From: Imbricaverruca yamaguchii | Taxonomy: Eukaryota > Arthropoda > Thecostraca > Neoverrucidae | NCBI GenBank assembly: GCA_034440575.1 | Contig: JAOTOL010001510.1 | Coordinates: forward strand, 434,001-498,000 | Direction: 5' to 3' | DNA: 64,000 nucleotides | Shown: positions 11,235 through 22,479 of the stretch, piece by piece | Layout: each line of letters begins with the position of its first letter | Position numbering within the stretch: the first letter of the stretch is position 1 | Notes under the pieces: generated by a model | What the model was told of the DNA's origin: nothing | What the model saw: only the letters and a program-made list of their open reading frames with translations | Database searches by the model: none | Made by a program: the position numbers and the translations under genes

Positions 11235-11363
11235 GAGTGGGCCGAGAACGGCGAGATCAGGAATGTGCTGCGGCACGTGCGGCCCGGCAACAACTTCGAG
11301 CCGCTCTGTGACATGTTCAGCAAGGTGGAGGTGAATGGATCAGAGGCGCACCCCGTGTTCAAG
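11235..11363 (+). CDS. GPx: GPx exon, 43 codons
   Basis: The acceptor 'gatgctgctgcag' ends at 11234; the donor is GTGTTCAAG|GTACGAG. The exon is in phase 0 at both ends. It encodes EWAENGEIRNVLRHVRPG, then NNFEP, the metal-free core strand and 'KVEVNGSEAHPVFK', matching the GPx1 segments 'KYVRPGGGFEP' and 'CEVNGAGAHPLF'. It joins directly to FGHQ of the previous exon, as in vertebrate GPx1 ('FGHQEN'). Confidence 0.95.
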
Positions 11364-11971
11364 GTACGAGCGTCGCCTCTGTGCGGCACACCTTCAACTG
11401 CGAGTCACTGAAGGGCTTCCCTTCCCCGACGCCTTCGGCTTTCTGGGAGAGCAGCCAAGTGAAAGGAAACAACAGGTTGAGAACTTCACCATCTTCAAAT
11501 GAATACATTGGGTATCTTGTGTTACAAATTCACTTCAAGATCATCTTTGGTCATGTCCTAATGCCGTCATAAAATCGCTCATATGTGCTGCTCTTAGAAT
11601 CTCAAACGGTTGTTTGTTATGAGGTACAATGGGACAAATGCACATTAACAGGCCATGCAGGTGCATTTGGTGTACCAAAGGTCATTTTGTTACCGGGTGA
11701 CCTCCAGAAGAGACTAAACCTCTGATTTTTATACGTGATGTTCCAGACAGTGGTGACGACCTCCTGTCGTCCCAGGAGCAGGGATTCCAGTGCCATGATA
11801 ACTGGAGAAGCTCAGTGACCCGGCCCATCCAGTGATCGGAAAGTTCCTCAATCTTTATGGGCAATGTTGGTTAACCTAGGAAAGTACTTTTTGGAGCACA
11901 TTTCTGGAGTACTTGACGATATTTTTTAGTGCGTTCTTCACCGGGAGTCCACGTCAGTGGCAGCAATTTTA
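11364..11971 (+). other. GPx intron, no further gene
   Basis: This is AT-mixed intron sequence between the second and third visible exons. Nothing recognisable is seen before the repeat at 11972. Confidence 0.6.
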
Positions 11972-12157
11972 CCCAGGCCGGCCTTCCCTGACGCACGTAT
12001 TGTGTCCGTGGTGACTGTCCCAATGCTGACAGACCTGACACTCGAGGTCTATCCATGGTGACTGTCCCAGGGCTGACAGACCTGATGCACGCCGTCTGTC
12101 CGTAGTGACTGTCCAAAGGCCGACCTTACCTGACGCACGAGGTCTGTCCGTACACCG
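11972..12157. repeat. Minisatellite of about 51 bp
   Basis: About 3.5 units run, each with 'tgtccgtrgtgactgtcc' (or a near copy), a 'gctgacagacctga' phrase and 'cgcacgaggtc'. The array ends about 30 bases before the acceptor of the exon at 12187. Confidence 0.8.
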
Positions 12158-12186
12158 TGTGTTAGAGCCTGTCTCGCCATCGACAG

Positions 12187-12338
12187 TACCTGAAGTCTGA
12201 GCTGCCGGTTCCGGCCGACGACCCGACCTCGCTGATGGACAACCCCCAGCAGATTGTGTGGGCGCCCGTGCAGCGCAGCGACATCGGCTGGAACTTCGAG
12301 AAGTTCCTCATCAAGCCCGACGGCAAGCCCTTCAGGAG
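12187..12338 (+). CDS. GPx: GPx exon with the catalytic Trp
   Basis: The acceptor 'ctcgccatcgacag' ends at 12186; the donor AGGAG|GTCAGT leaves two bases (phase 2). It encodes 'YLKSELPVPADDPTSLMDN', 'QQIVWAPVQRSD' and 'IGWNFEKFLIKPDGKPFR'. The stretch around 'PADDPTSLMDNPQQIVW' is the interface loop kept by tetrameric GPx types. The Trp in IGWNFEKF belongs to the catalytic tetrad. Confidence 0.95.
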
Positions 12339-12554
12339 GTCAGTGTGCCCGCGAAGGGCGGGAAAAAAGTGACGCGCGGCTGTGGCGCAGTACGTACCGT
12401 GCGCTCCGGTCCTGTTGTCCTGATCACGGATGTGGTTGATGTGAAATATGATGAGGCCGCATTTTCATCATGGAAAGTGATAATGCGTGGGCCTTTCAAA
12501 GCAGTGGAAGCCTAAAGTCGAAAGTCGTTAGATGATTGAATTAGATGTTATTAG

Positions 12555-12930
<376 letters not shown>

Positions 12931-13291
12931 AGTACAGACATATAGAAACAGATTCCATCAAACAGTGAGCGGCAATCACTAATTATAGAGACGATTATTT
13001 CCACTCGACGAAGTGTGGATCTTGAGTTATGGCCAGTATTTTGACCATTAAGTCAACAAAGCCCATATCTTTTCCATGTTTCGTATTTCGCAACCGTTCG
13101 TGAACCATGGCACCATTTGGCTCCAGCAGTTTCCGACCGTCTTCAAACATGTCAGCAGGATTTGCGCCAGGAGCCGCCGCGGAACGAAACAGTTTGATGC
13201 TTTATGAAAATTCATTGTTCAATGTTGCTTGTCGAGCTTCCCGCTAGCACTTACATACCAGAGTGAACTCACGCACCCCGGCTCCCCTCAG

Positions 13292-13364
13292 GTACAGCAG
13301 GAAATACGAGACGATCCAACTCGAGGAGGACATAAAGAGCCTGGTGGATCGGCGGGGAAAGTGA
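13292..13364 (+). CDS. GPx: GPx terminal exon
   Basis: The acceptor 'ggctcccctcag' ends at 13291. One base completes AGG from the previous exon. It then reads YSRKYETIQLEEDIKSLVD, RRGK and the stop TGA at 13362-13364. The family equivalent is the last helix ('YSRRFQTIDIEPDIEALL'). This TGA ends translation; the internal TGA at 9117 does not. Confidence 0.94.
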
Positions 13365-13419
13365 GCGCGCCCAGCGCGTGCGAGTTCGGCGCGCCGCCGC
13401 CCGACGCAGCCTCCGCTCA

Positions 13420-13480
13420 CCCCCGCATGACGGCGCCACCGTAAACGCCCATCCGGCGCTGGTGGCGCCTGATGACCGTG
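13420..13480 (+). promoter_or_regulatory. SECIS element (form 2 type) in GPx 3' UTR
   Basis: The SECIS hairpin recruits SBP2 and the Sec elongation machinery so that UGA is read as Sec. The core is ATGA at 13427-13430, opposite TGAT at 13470-13473. Between them, GGCGCCACC (13432-13440) pairs perfectly with GGTGGCGCC (13461-13469). The conserved unpaired AA is at 13443-13444, 12 nt after ATGA. A small extra stem CGCC/GGCG (13446-13449 with 13455-13458) closes a 5-nt apical loop, the form 2 arrangement. The lower helix is weaker by eye. The element starts about 60 nt after the stop codon. Confidence 0.93.
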
Positions 13481-13718
13481 GGGCCCGCGGGAGCCCGTGT
13501 CGGTCGGCGTCGAGCCGGCGAGCAGTGTGACAGATGGCGTGTGCGTGTCTACGAATTTTCGAGTTACGTGTGGTGTCACGGCTGATCGATAAACGGAAGC
13601 CACGTCGAACTGGCGTTGGCAAGGAGGCATGCACTCAACTATGGAACTCCAACAGCGATTCTGCCAGCTGAAAATGTGGATTTTTTATTGAGCTACACAC
13701 TTGAGAATCAAACTAACC

Positions 13719-14213
13719 CAGGGTTAAATAATGGTGTTTCGTTAGGTGCGAAATGTCGAATCGAGCACAGTAGGATGTCGAAATTTGCCTTGAAATTAGT
13801 GTCATTTAATATGTTTTTGAAGTCTTTCTGACTCAAATTTGAGCTAGTGGTCCAAGTAATTATGACTACCTTTATCATTTGCTTTGAGATTCATAATTTA
13901 GTAAAAGCTATATTTGGGATAGGGAAAGAATACATATGCTATAAGCTGGTACTGTATGCTATATCGCATTATGCTTAATCCCTTTACCTCAAATTGCGTT
14001 GCATAATGTTCGCGTATCACTATTCCTTATCGAAAGCATTAACATGATGCTACCAGCATCATGGTACATGCTACAACGACACTGGTAGAAGACGAGACAG
14101 TCTTCATAAGCACTCATCAAGGAGCAGGATGTCGATATTTCTTGGAGAAGGATGTCAACTGAGTATTCAGAAAGTGGTATATTCCACCCTATTTGACGAA
14201 TAATTTATCACTG
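13719..14213 (+). mobile_element. Nonautonomous hAT-like element (MITE), copy 1
   Basis: The element is 495 bp, flanked by a perfect 8-bp target duplication AACTAACC (13711-13718 and 14214-14221). It starts CAGGGTTAAATAATG and ends with ...CACTG, whose reverse complement is CAGTGATAAATTATT. These are imperfect inverted termini. No transposase is encoded. The 8-bp duplication and CAGGG/CAGTG ends fit the hAT superfamily. Two more copies are at 37512-37987 and 48111-48583. Confidence 0.88.
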
Positions 14214-16281
14214 AACTAACCCCACCGACAGTGTTCATTATGACATCGTGCCCACTTGACTCCCACTATGGCCGGGGGAAGACAGATGGCTTACTGGAGA
14301 CATGACCTTTGCCGTGTTGGATATTCGTGCATCCAGGTTGGGGCCTTGGGTGCGAGGAGGATCCGAAGTCTGGTTCCAGGTGGTTCCAATATCTATGTTT
14401 GTTACCGTGCTGCATGGTTTGCGATGAGAATGATAACACATGCTAGTTAGTTTTCAGACTTTAAAGCGCACCAACTGTTCTGATCAAAAAGCGCCTGTTA
14501 ATGCATAGTAAGTTTGTTCTGTCACAGCACAAATGCAATGAATAACCCTTCGTAGGTTGAAGTTTAATCGCGAACCGACTTCTAGCCCAATTTTAAGCGA
14601 TCAACTAAAAAGGTACTGGTTTCACTTCCTTTACCACACGGTGCTCGGCCCAGCGTCATACGGGTGAGAAGTTGTTTTTGTATTAATTACAGGCACTCAG
14701 CGATTGCACAGGTCAGCAAAAAGTAAAAACAACACCAGCAACTACTTTCTTTGATCGAGCATTGTGGCCTCTGGTTTTATCGGGTTGTATCGGGTTTGAG
14801 CGATGTCTCACTCGACCATTTAAAAATCGGCTTGGCACACCACCGCATTACACCGACTGACACGCTCATCGATCACTGCACACGGCACAGGCTTAGGCTT
14901 TCTGCATCTCTGCAGTATTCTCTGCAGCCCTGTACCACCTGCGGAGCCTGTGGCAATGTCTGGTGAACAGAGAGCATGGAGCACTGGCGGCAGGGGGTGT
15001 GCTCGTGTCGTCGAAGCGTCCACTAGTCCGGGGGATCCACACAGCAGGAACTGGTTAACTGAGGACTGGTCGAGGTCTGTGGAATCTCCTGTCATTGCTT
15101 CCATTCCAGTACAGGTAGGACTCCGCGCATTCATTTAGGAGCTAACTGCAGATGTACCAAACGTACGTCAATTCTGACTTCCCAACTTTCTTAAAATACG
15201 AACAAAAATTGCGTTGGTTCCACAATAAGTACAAGTTTTACAAAGCATGGGACGGCATCAGGGGTATCGCCTCTATAGGTACAAGCATTCTAATGATTAT
15301 AAAACACAGAATAGCTTGCTCCTTAACGACAAAAGATTGAAAATATTACTCTCCAAGCGCAGCATTCCAACCACGCCAGCGCATTTTCCACCAGCGTCGC
15401 CGCCTGGACTGTGCCACACCCAAACGTGTAGTGTTGAATTTAATATTGATCGCCGTTTGCGCCGGCCGACCGCCCTGTCCGGCAGGTCACGTGACCAGAG
15501 GCCGCCCCGTCCGGCAGGCCACGTGGCCGGAGGCCAGCCTACTTGACGCGGCGAGCGGCGAGCGGCGAGGCAGTACATACACAAACCATTTATTCGGGCA
15601 GAGGATGGGGAATACGCGATGAAAAGAAGTCAGCTTCAAAACGTAGACAATCAAATTATAAGTGAGGTAAGTAAGTCTTCAGGTGCAGAAAGGTGCCGGT
15701 GTTTCAGAAGAGTAGCGCCCCGGTTTGGCCGAGAGCACTTATTCGGGCTTCGTCCTAGCTTGAAGCAACTCCGTATTTTCATCATTAATTTAAGACGCAC
15801 CATACCGCACAACTGGACACATTCAAGTTGTTTGATGTCCCTGGCACACGACCATGGCGACAGCTGTTTGTAATTGACGGCAACAGTGCGGGCTAGTGGT
15901 CGACGTCCTTGCCGCAATGTTTGGATACTCGGGACTACTTCTTCGGCCCCCGAGCTAAGAGCTGCTGGCAATACGCCCGCACTTCTCGGGCGTGGGTATA
16001 TAAACCGCTGGCTGTGCTCCGGACTATGGAGGCTGCACAAATCGCCGCACGGCGCTAGCCACAATCCACCCATAAATTGCAGCGATCGACGCGAAGTCCT
16101 CTACAATACAGCGACTCAAGTGTGACTTACCATGTTCTTCTTTCCTTCAGAGGTGTATTTTAATGGAAGCTTCACTTTCCACAAGTGACGCCGTTTTAAG
16201 GTGCACATATAAACACGCCAGTACCATTTGCTTGTCACCGCCACTAACAAACCACGTGCCGTCACACCGATAACTAGCTGC
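14214..16281. other. Convergent intergenic region
   Basis: This region lies between the 3' ends of GPx (+) and ARID2 (-). No domain-bearing frame is recognised. 15420-15560 is locally GC-rich with short repeats of 'aggccacgtggcc' type. No AATAAA was seen on the plus strand before 16282. Confidence 0.5.
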
Positions 16282-16294
16282 AATAAAATTTATT
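16282..16294. terminator. Back-to-back polyadenylation signals
   Basis: Plus-strand AATAAA (16282-16287) is followed directly by TTTATT (16289-16294), which is AATAAA on the minus strand. The minus signal lies about 560 nt beyond the ARID2 stop and is the first perfect one there. The plus signal is a possible but distant one for GPx. Confidence 0.5.
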
Positions 16295-16854
16295 ATTCGA
16301 TAAAGGCGCTCGTGAGAAGAACAGTTTGCCGGCCCCTCGATAAAAACGTCGACTCACCACGAGCGGCAACACGCTGACTAGTCACCTTTCGTCTACGTTT
16401 GCTCCTGCTCTCTGCAACTTAACTCTCAGCGTTTTTACATAAATAACAGCAGTCATGTAAATACAAAAGTTTGTCACCTACACGGGATCTGCGCCGCTGA
16501 ACATCGCAGAACGACAAAATCCCAGGTGCATCTGCTGCAGCAACGCAAACCAGACGTGGCGCGACAGCTACAATCTGCTCACCCGACACGCAGCGCCTCT
16601 CGCGTCGAAAACGAGACTTTGTACTTTCCGCTATGCACACCATGTGGCTGATCGGACCGCCACCGTCCCACGATGAAAACGTACGCCTGAGACGCGGGCT
16701 CCCACGCCAGCGAGCGAGCGCGCGCGGCTCGGATGAAGGTTCGCAGTTTGTGAGTGAATGAGTTGCTTGGGTGAGACGATCACAGTTGGGTGTGTGACGG
16801 GCTGGCCGGCGGTCAGCTGAGGTCTGCCTCGGCGCCCTCGGGGCCCGACTGGGG

Positions 16855-16966
16855 TCAGCTCGGGTCCACCTCGTGCAGGTCGGCCAGCAGCTGTCCGATT
16901 GTGCGCGACGACTCGGCACTACTCGCGGCGATGTTCAGCAGGTGCGACTCGTGCGCGCGCAGAATC
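16855..16966 (-). CDS. ARID2: ARID2 terminal exon
   Basis: The acceptor 'atatccgccag' precedes G16966, which completes AGG (Arg). It reads ILRAHESHLLNIAASSAESS, RTIGQLLADLHEVDPS and stop TGA at 16857-16855. It matches the human end '[20 protein letters not shown]', 'STLAKCLYEL'. The protein ends sooner than the human one, which has about 15 more residues. Confidence 0.93.
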
Positions 16967-17009
16967 CTGGCGGATATACGGAAAGCTAAACAGACGAAGA
17001 GCATCGGCC

Positions 17010-17255
17010 AGCATTACCACTGACCATATATGACAGCCCAGTCACACCATAGCAACTGACGCACATGGTGGTTCATAGACATACATGACGACCTAGACAC
17101 ACCTGATGGTTTATAGCCACATATGACAACAAAGAAACATCAACAACAAACATACATGGTGGTCTATAGTCATTCATGACGATCCACAGTCACAGTAACA
17201 ACAGACACACATGATGATCTATATCCATATATGACGATCCAGACACACGGTAACA
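17010..17255. repeat. Degenerate tandem repeat, about 54 bp
   Basis: About four or five decayed units occur with 'atgacgatcc', 'agacacac' and 'tggtctata' phrases. It lies in the last ARID2 intron, starting about 45 bases from the terminal exon's acceptor. Confidence 0.6.
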
Positions 17256-17984
17256 GACCACAACCATCTCCCCAACCGGTAAGTCGACAGACGCAACAGC
17301 CTGGCACCACCATCTCCCCAACCGGTGAGTCGACTGACGCACGGCTCGTTGGAGAGACTAAGGATACTCAAAAGACGGCCTAGAAACCATTCGAAAGCTG
17401 AGCATCTTCAATCCAGTTCCCGGAGAGTGAGTGGTTGTATTATTATCTACTATTTATTTGCCATTACTTATTAACAATTTCTTAACACGCACCGAAGGGG
17501 TCATATGAGATCCCATGAGCCTGGATGGGTCACCGGCGGTGAAATCCTAGCCAACGTATCGCCACGGGCGATTTGCTATTATGAAAAGGGTAAAACGTAA
17601 TAAAAACTCAGTAGCAGGGGTAGCAGGGGCCTAGCTATTAGCACATCCCCCGAAGGTCCGAAGCATAATCATAATTCGTATGTTATTCAAACTGGAATAG
17701 CCAACTCTAAAGCAAAATTGACTTATATCGTTTCGCATTGAAGAGTTTATACTCCAACTAAGAACGACACAGAACATACCTAACCGGTGGATTGGTATGG
17801 CAGTAAAAGCGGGCGACAATCCATTAGAAAAAGTCATAGACATATTTTGATAGTGGGACATTTCAAACCAGTGCATGCTAAGCTTTTAAGCATTCCACAC
17901 CCTTCATGAAACGAGACTTGGATGGATCGACATTCACCGGCACCGCGCGTAGTCATGGCGTCGAACACTGCCACACCACCTCCC
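17256..17984 (-). other. ARID2 last intron, no further gene
   Basis: A direct repeat 'catctccccaaccggt' occurs at about 17266 and 17310. Otherwise nothing is recognised. Confidence 0.6.
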
Positions 17985-18405
17985 ACACCAGTTAGTGTGA
18001 CTCACTGCCACACCGCCTCCCACCACCGTCAGTGTGACTCAATGCCACATCACCTCCCACCACCGTCAGTGTGACACTGCCACGCCGCCTCCCACCACCG
18101 TCAGTGTGACTCAATGCCACACCGCCTCCCACCACCGTCAGCGTGACACTGCCACACCGCCTACCACCACCGTCAGTGTGACTCAATGCCACATCACCTC
18201 CCACCACCGTCAGTGTGACACTGCCACGCCGCCTCCCACCACCGTCAGTGTGACTCAATGCCACATCACCTCCCACCACCGTCAGTGTGACACTGCCACG
18301 CCGCCTCCCACCACCGTCAGTGTGACTCAATGCCACACCGCCTCCCACCACCGTCAGCGTGACACTGCCACACCGCCTACCACCACCGTCAGTGTGACGC
18401 CATCA
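17985..18405. repeat. Minisatellite of about 37 bp
   Basis: About 11 units contain 'ctcccaccaccgtcagtgtg', alternating 'actcaatgccacaycac' and 'acactgccacgccgc' versions. It starts about 20 bases from the donor of the ARID2 exon at 18424. The 119- and 182-residue frames through it are artefacts. Confidence 0.93.
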
Positions 18406-18423
18406 CGCGACGCCCTGACCGAC

Positions 18424-18692
18424 CTGCGGCCGTGCTGCGAGAACACGGCGATGTTGCGCAGGATGAGCGCCGCCGTCAGTCGGATCGACTTTGTGACGGG
18501 CCCCTCCTTCTCGTCGGGCGGCGGCTTGGCCTCGGTGAGCGCGTGCCGTCGGATGGCCTGCAGCGCCGCGTTGTTGGCGTAGCCAGGGTGCGGCGGCGGG
18601 GCCGACGGCGTCGGGATGTCCGTCTTGCCGGTCGCCTGCAGCTGCTCCCGCCGCTTCCGCATCAGCCGCAGCATCTGCCGGCCAGTCACGGT
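18424..18692 (-). CDS. ARID2: ARID2 exon, conserved C-terminal domain
   Basis: The acceptor 'gtgtgacacccag' precedes ACC at 18692 (phase 0); the donor CGCAG|GTCGGT leaves AG (phase 2). It encodes 'TVTGRQMLRLMRKRREQLQ', a Pro-rich stretch, 'NAALQAIRRHA', then '[20 protein letters not shown]' and 'NIAVFSQHGRR'. The human counterpart is '[20 protein letters not shown]', 'NIGKYSECGRR', one of the best conserved parts of ARID2. Confidence 0.95.
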
Positions 18693-18699
18693 CTGGGTG

Positions 18700-19035
18700 T
18701 CACACCACAGGTGTACAAGATGCACAGGCCAAGGTCGGAGTCACGTCACAGCTGTACACAATGTACAGGTCATGGCCAGAAAACGACATCACAGCTGTTC
18801 AGGCTATGGTCGACATCACACTACATCTCTACTGGCCAAGGTTGGCGTCACATTACAGCTCTCTAGGCAAGGGTCGGCGTCACATTACAACTCTATAGGT
18901 TAGGGTCGGCGTCACATTACAGCTCCATAGGTCAAGGTTGGCGTCACGCCACAGCTCAACAGGCCAAGGTTGGCGTCACATTACAGCTCTATAGGTCAAG
19001 GTTGGCGTCACGTCACAGCTCTACAAAATACAAGC
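18700..19035. repeat. Minisatellite of about 32 bp
   Basis: About ten units of the form 'ggcgtcacattacagctcta' plus 'taggtcaaggtt' occur, diverging toward 18700. It reaches to about 10 bases from the acceptor of the ARID2 exon at 18692. The acceptor sequence itself resembles a diverged unit. Confidence 0.88.
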
Positions 19036-19885
19036 CATGTTCAGCGTCATGTGAAAACATCGCCACACCAAGCTGCATGGAAGCTTACAAATCCGCGAAC
19101 CCTGGTCAAGGGACCAAAATGTGACGGGCAATGCGGAAGATGCGTCACATCGGGGACAACATGTACTCGCCTCCCTAACCAGCAGGCACCCGCGTGTAGT
19201 GTGTGCTCCATTCCAAAACGTGCCAAGATCACCTCTTTTCTGAACTCTAACTCTCGAGGGACAAGCACTTTGACGCAAGAGGGCATTTCAAAGAACTGAG
19301 TTCATTGAAACTCTGGGTATTCTGACTTTCTTTATACTCATCTTGCCGAACAACGGCTACTACTGCAGATTAATCCACATCAGAAAGTGATGAAGGTAGA
19401 GTGCAGCGCTGCGCTGTCCGTTTAGCAACAGCACCTCCCAGCTCGTTGCCAGATAAATCGGCCCAGTTGGCAATATGACAAAGCACAATTATTCTACCCG
19501 CCCTATCCAACGAAAGGCATCAGACATTCTCAGCACGATTTGGTGGCTCAGACGACCACGAGGACAGCAGGCCGCTAATCCAATCTTAAAATTGGACGAA
19601 GTTTCATCCCCAACTCAATAAAGGGCAATATCTTGCTCGTCGTCACCAAGCTAGAAAGCTGGTGACGATTTGAGAAAATATTCCGCTATCCTACCGAGAC
19701 ATACCAAGCGGTTATCGATGGCCTGCCAAAGATACTAGGGAGGGAAAAATATGCCAACTTGACATATCCATCGACACCATGCAAAGACAAGGGCAATGCG
19801 GGAAAACCTGTGTTGAAATTGATTCGACTATTTGCGTTTAGGGACGATGTGTTGAAATTGGACTGAAGGAGCGAGTAAGGTCAAG
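19036..19885 (-). other. ARID2 intron, no further gene
   Basis: No domain, RNA gene or repeat family is recognised. Confidence 0.5.
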
Positions 19886-20560
19886 ATGACTTGGTGGCGC
19901 ACTTTCAGGGTTCAGATCAGACTGCCTCCTGCCGTTCACGGTGCTTGTCAATGATTTGTCTTTCTGCCCGTGACACAGACACGGCACACATGTACACATG
20001 TACTAGTCGGTGCTGTGAAGGCTGTGATTCAGGGCCAAGTTCGTCAGCTCGAGCTGTCCTGATCACCTTCGGTGAAGGGTTCAAAGCCAACAGTTTGAAA
20101 TACAACGCAGACAAAACTCAGGTCACGTTCGGCAGTGGCCAAAGCTTGGGCCGGGCCACCGACTTAGTTGAGAGTTTTGCTGGCACTACCCTGCTCTCCG
20201 GTGAAGGTAAGAAACCTAGGTGTCACTTTTGGCCCAATGCTGATGTGGGCGAGGCATATCTCTCAACTGTTCAAAGTGCACCGGCTTGCTGTTGGACCCG
20301 ACTCACACTCACACGGCTTGCTGTTGGGCCTGTCTGCTGCGTAAATACACTGGTAGCCGCACTGGTTCTGTCCCAGTTCAGATATCGTTTCGCTGTCCAC
20401 GGCGACGGCAACAGATCGAACCCCGACAGGCAGCGACGAACTAGTAATTTTAGCGATCACATGATTTGTGGATATCGCGATATGGACATGCGTCGCATCT
20501 GCAGAGAAGCCTTCGTGGCCTCCCGCTAGCTCCCTGACTTTCAGACTGGCCGCCTGCTGC
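19886..20560 (+). mobile_element. Decayed LINE fragment (reverse transcriptase C-terminal part)
   Basis: The plus-strand frame 19891-20529 has 'GFKANSLKYNADKTQVTF', equivalent to 'WFRANGLKVNAGKTQLML' of the LINE at 5160-8510. It also has 'LVAALVLSQFRYRFAVHGDG', equivalent to 'LVNALVLSQIRYCISVYGNG'. It is thus the same family, well diverged and truncated at both ends. It lies antisense in an ARID2 intron. Confidence 0.75.
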
Positions 20561-20988
20561 GTAAGTGCTCACTAGCTGGGAAGCCAGTGGCTACCGCGCG
20601 CCAGTTGAAACCCAACAGTGCACGAGGAGGGATGGCGGGTTGGTGGTAATGCGATCACGTGCAGTGGCAGGACACGTCGGCTCGGCTGCCGTGCCTCACT
20701 GCGGTACAATACATCACTCCCAGAATCGGTGCAAATGACAACAGGAGGCTTTGTAACACTTCTTTGTCCCATGCTTATCTCCTGGCTGATCAGAATAGTC
20801 TCTGCTATAAATGTGGATGCTCAGCGATGTAAGATATCATAATTCTCTTATCAACTATGCGCGCGAATGATCAAAACTGGTTGAAACGCCTTGAATCCCA
20901 AATAACTAATTACGCAAGAACGAAATCGTACCATCTCGACCGAGCCCAGCGCCGGTGTTCGGGTGGCAGCCGCGAGAGCTATACTCAC

Positions 20989-22479
20989 CGGCTCCGCACA
21001 ATGACGGTCCTGCAGGTGGGTCATCATCGAGTAGCGCTTCCTGATCATGCCGTCGCACCGCTCCCAGAGACACGGGATGTCGACCAGGTGTGGCGGGCAG
21101 TGGGTCTCGATCGCGTGCTGGTAGACGGCGTGCGCCGTGGGGAAGCCGCGCAGACAGCCGCGCCACTCGCACAGCAGGCCCGACGGCAGAGCGCGGCCCA
21201 CCGTCTCCGGCGTGGGCGCCACGCTCGGCGCGCGCACCGGCGCCGGCGGCGTCGCAACCGGCGCAGTCACCGCCGGCGACGCCGACCGCATCGTCGACTG
21301 CGGCGCAAGCGGCGGCGGCAGCGGCGGAGGCGGCGGTGGCGGCGGTCGCACCACCGTCTGCGGGCTGACAGCCGGCACGCGACTGGTGGTGGGCGTGGCA
21401 GCGGCCGGCTGCGACGTCACAATCGGCTGCGGCTGGCCCCGCAGGTGCTGCTGCGCGGCGCGCGAGCCCGTCACCACCGTGCTGTTGACCACCTGCGTGG
21501 CGCCGGACAGCGCGCGCGTCACCTGCACCATCACCTGGCCCTGGTGCGTCTGGCCCGGCTGCGACACGCTGTACATCTTCTGGTGCGGCGGCAGGAAGAT
21601 GAGAGTGCGCGTGGCGGTGCCCTGCTGCTGCGGCGTCTGCGCCACCAGCACCGTCTGTGGCTGTCCCACCGCCGGCTGGCCCACGACCACGTTGCCGGTG
21701 CCGGCGCCCTGCACCATCACCTGCGCCTGGTGCTGGCCTAGCACCAGCTGGCCCGAGCTGGTCATCATCAGCTGGCCCTGCGGCAGCAGCAGCTGCTGGC
21801 CCTGGGTGACACCGGCCGGCAGCTTCAGCACCATGTTGGCCATGCTCTGCGGCACCATCACCACCTGCTGGCCCTGCGACGTCATGGCCGTCTGCAGTAC
21901 GTGCTGCGCCGGCTGCGCCGGCTGGTGTGGCTGGTGCGGCTGGTGCGGCTGGGCCGGCGGCGCGCGCTTGGCGTCGCCGCCGGCGGCCGTGTCAGCCGGC
22001 CGCTTGAAGCCCTGCTGGAGCGGCTGGTGGGTTTGGGCGGCCGTCGCCGACGGTGCGGGCGCTGCCGGAGGAGGCGGCGGCGGTGGCGGCGGCGGCGTGC
22101 CCGCCAGCGGCGGATCGTCGTCGTCCATGGCGCCCAGATCGTCCATCAGGCCGGCCATGTCGAGCACGGAGGCCAGCAGGTCGGTGCCGTTGCGCTTGGC
22201 CACCGCCTGTCCGCCGCCGTTGAGCGCTGGCAGCTGGTCGCCGCCGCTGCCGTTGTTGTTGCTGCTGACCAGCTCCAAGCCGCGCTCGCCGATGCGCAGC
22301 TCTTTGTCGATGCCGTTGACAGGCGCCATTTTGCGCTCGAGCAGGTCGGCGAGCAGGCCGTCGCCGCTGGCGGGTGTGCCGGGCCGCGAGGCGGGGCTGG
22401 CGGTGGCCGGCCGCACACCGTTCGGTACCGGGCCGTCACCGCCGGCGGACAGGTCGGCGTGCTCAGCCGGCGGCTCCGC
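20989..22479 (-). CDS. ARID2: ARID2 large exon: linker and two C2H2 fingers
   Basis: The acceptor 'gtgtggtgtgacag' precedes GCG at 22479 (phase 0); the donor is GAGCCG|GTGAGTATAG with exon end 20989 (phase 0). The 497 codons start AEPPAEHADLS and include 'LLADLLERKMAPVNG', a poly-Pro run (near 22070-22105), 'GFKRPADTAAGGDAKR' (compare human 'TVKRPAEDTDRE'), Gln-rich 'QGQQVVMVPQ' type repeats, and a Pro/Ala/Thr-rich stretch. Two fingers follow: C..WRGC...H....H, then 'CLWERCDGMIRKRYSMMTH' ending in HLQDRHC. The human second finger is 'CLWEGCEPFQRQRFSFITH', then LQDKHC. Long antisense frames (to 503 residues) are GC-rich shadows. Confidence 0.95.
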
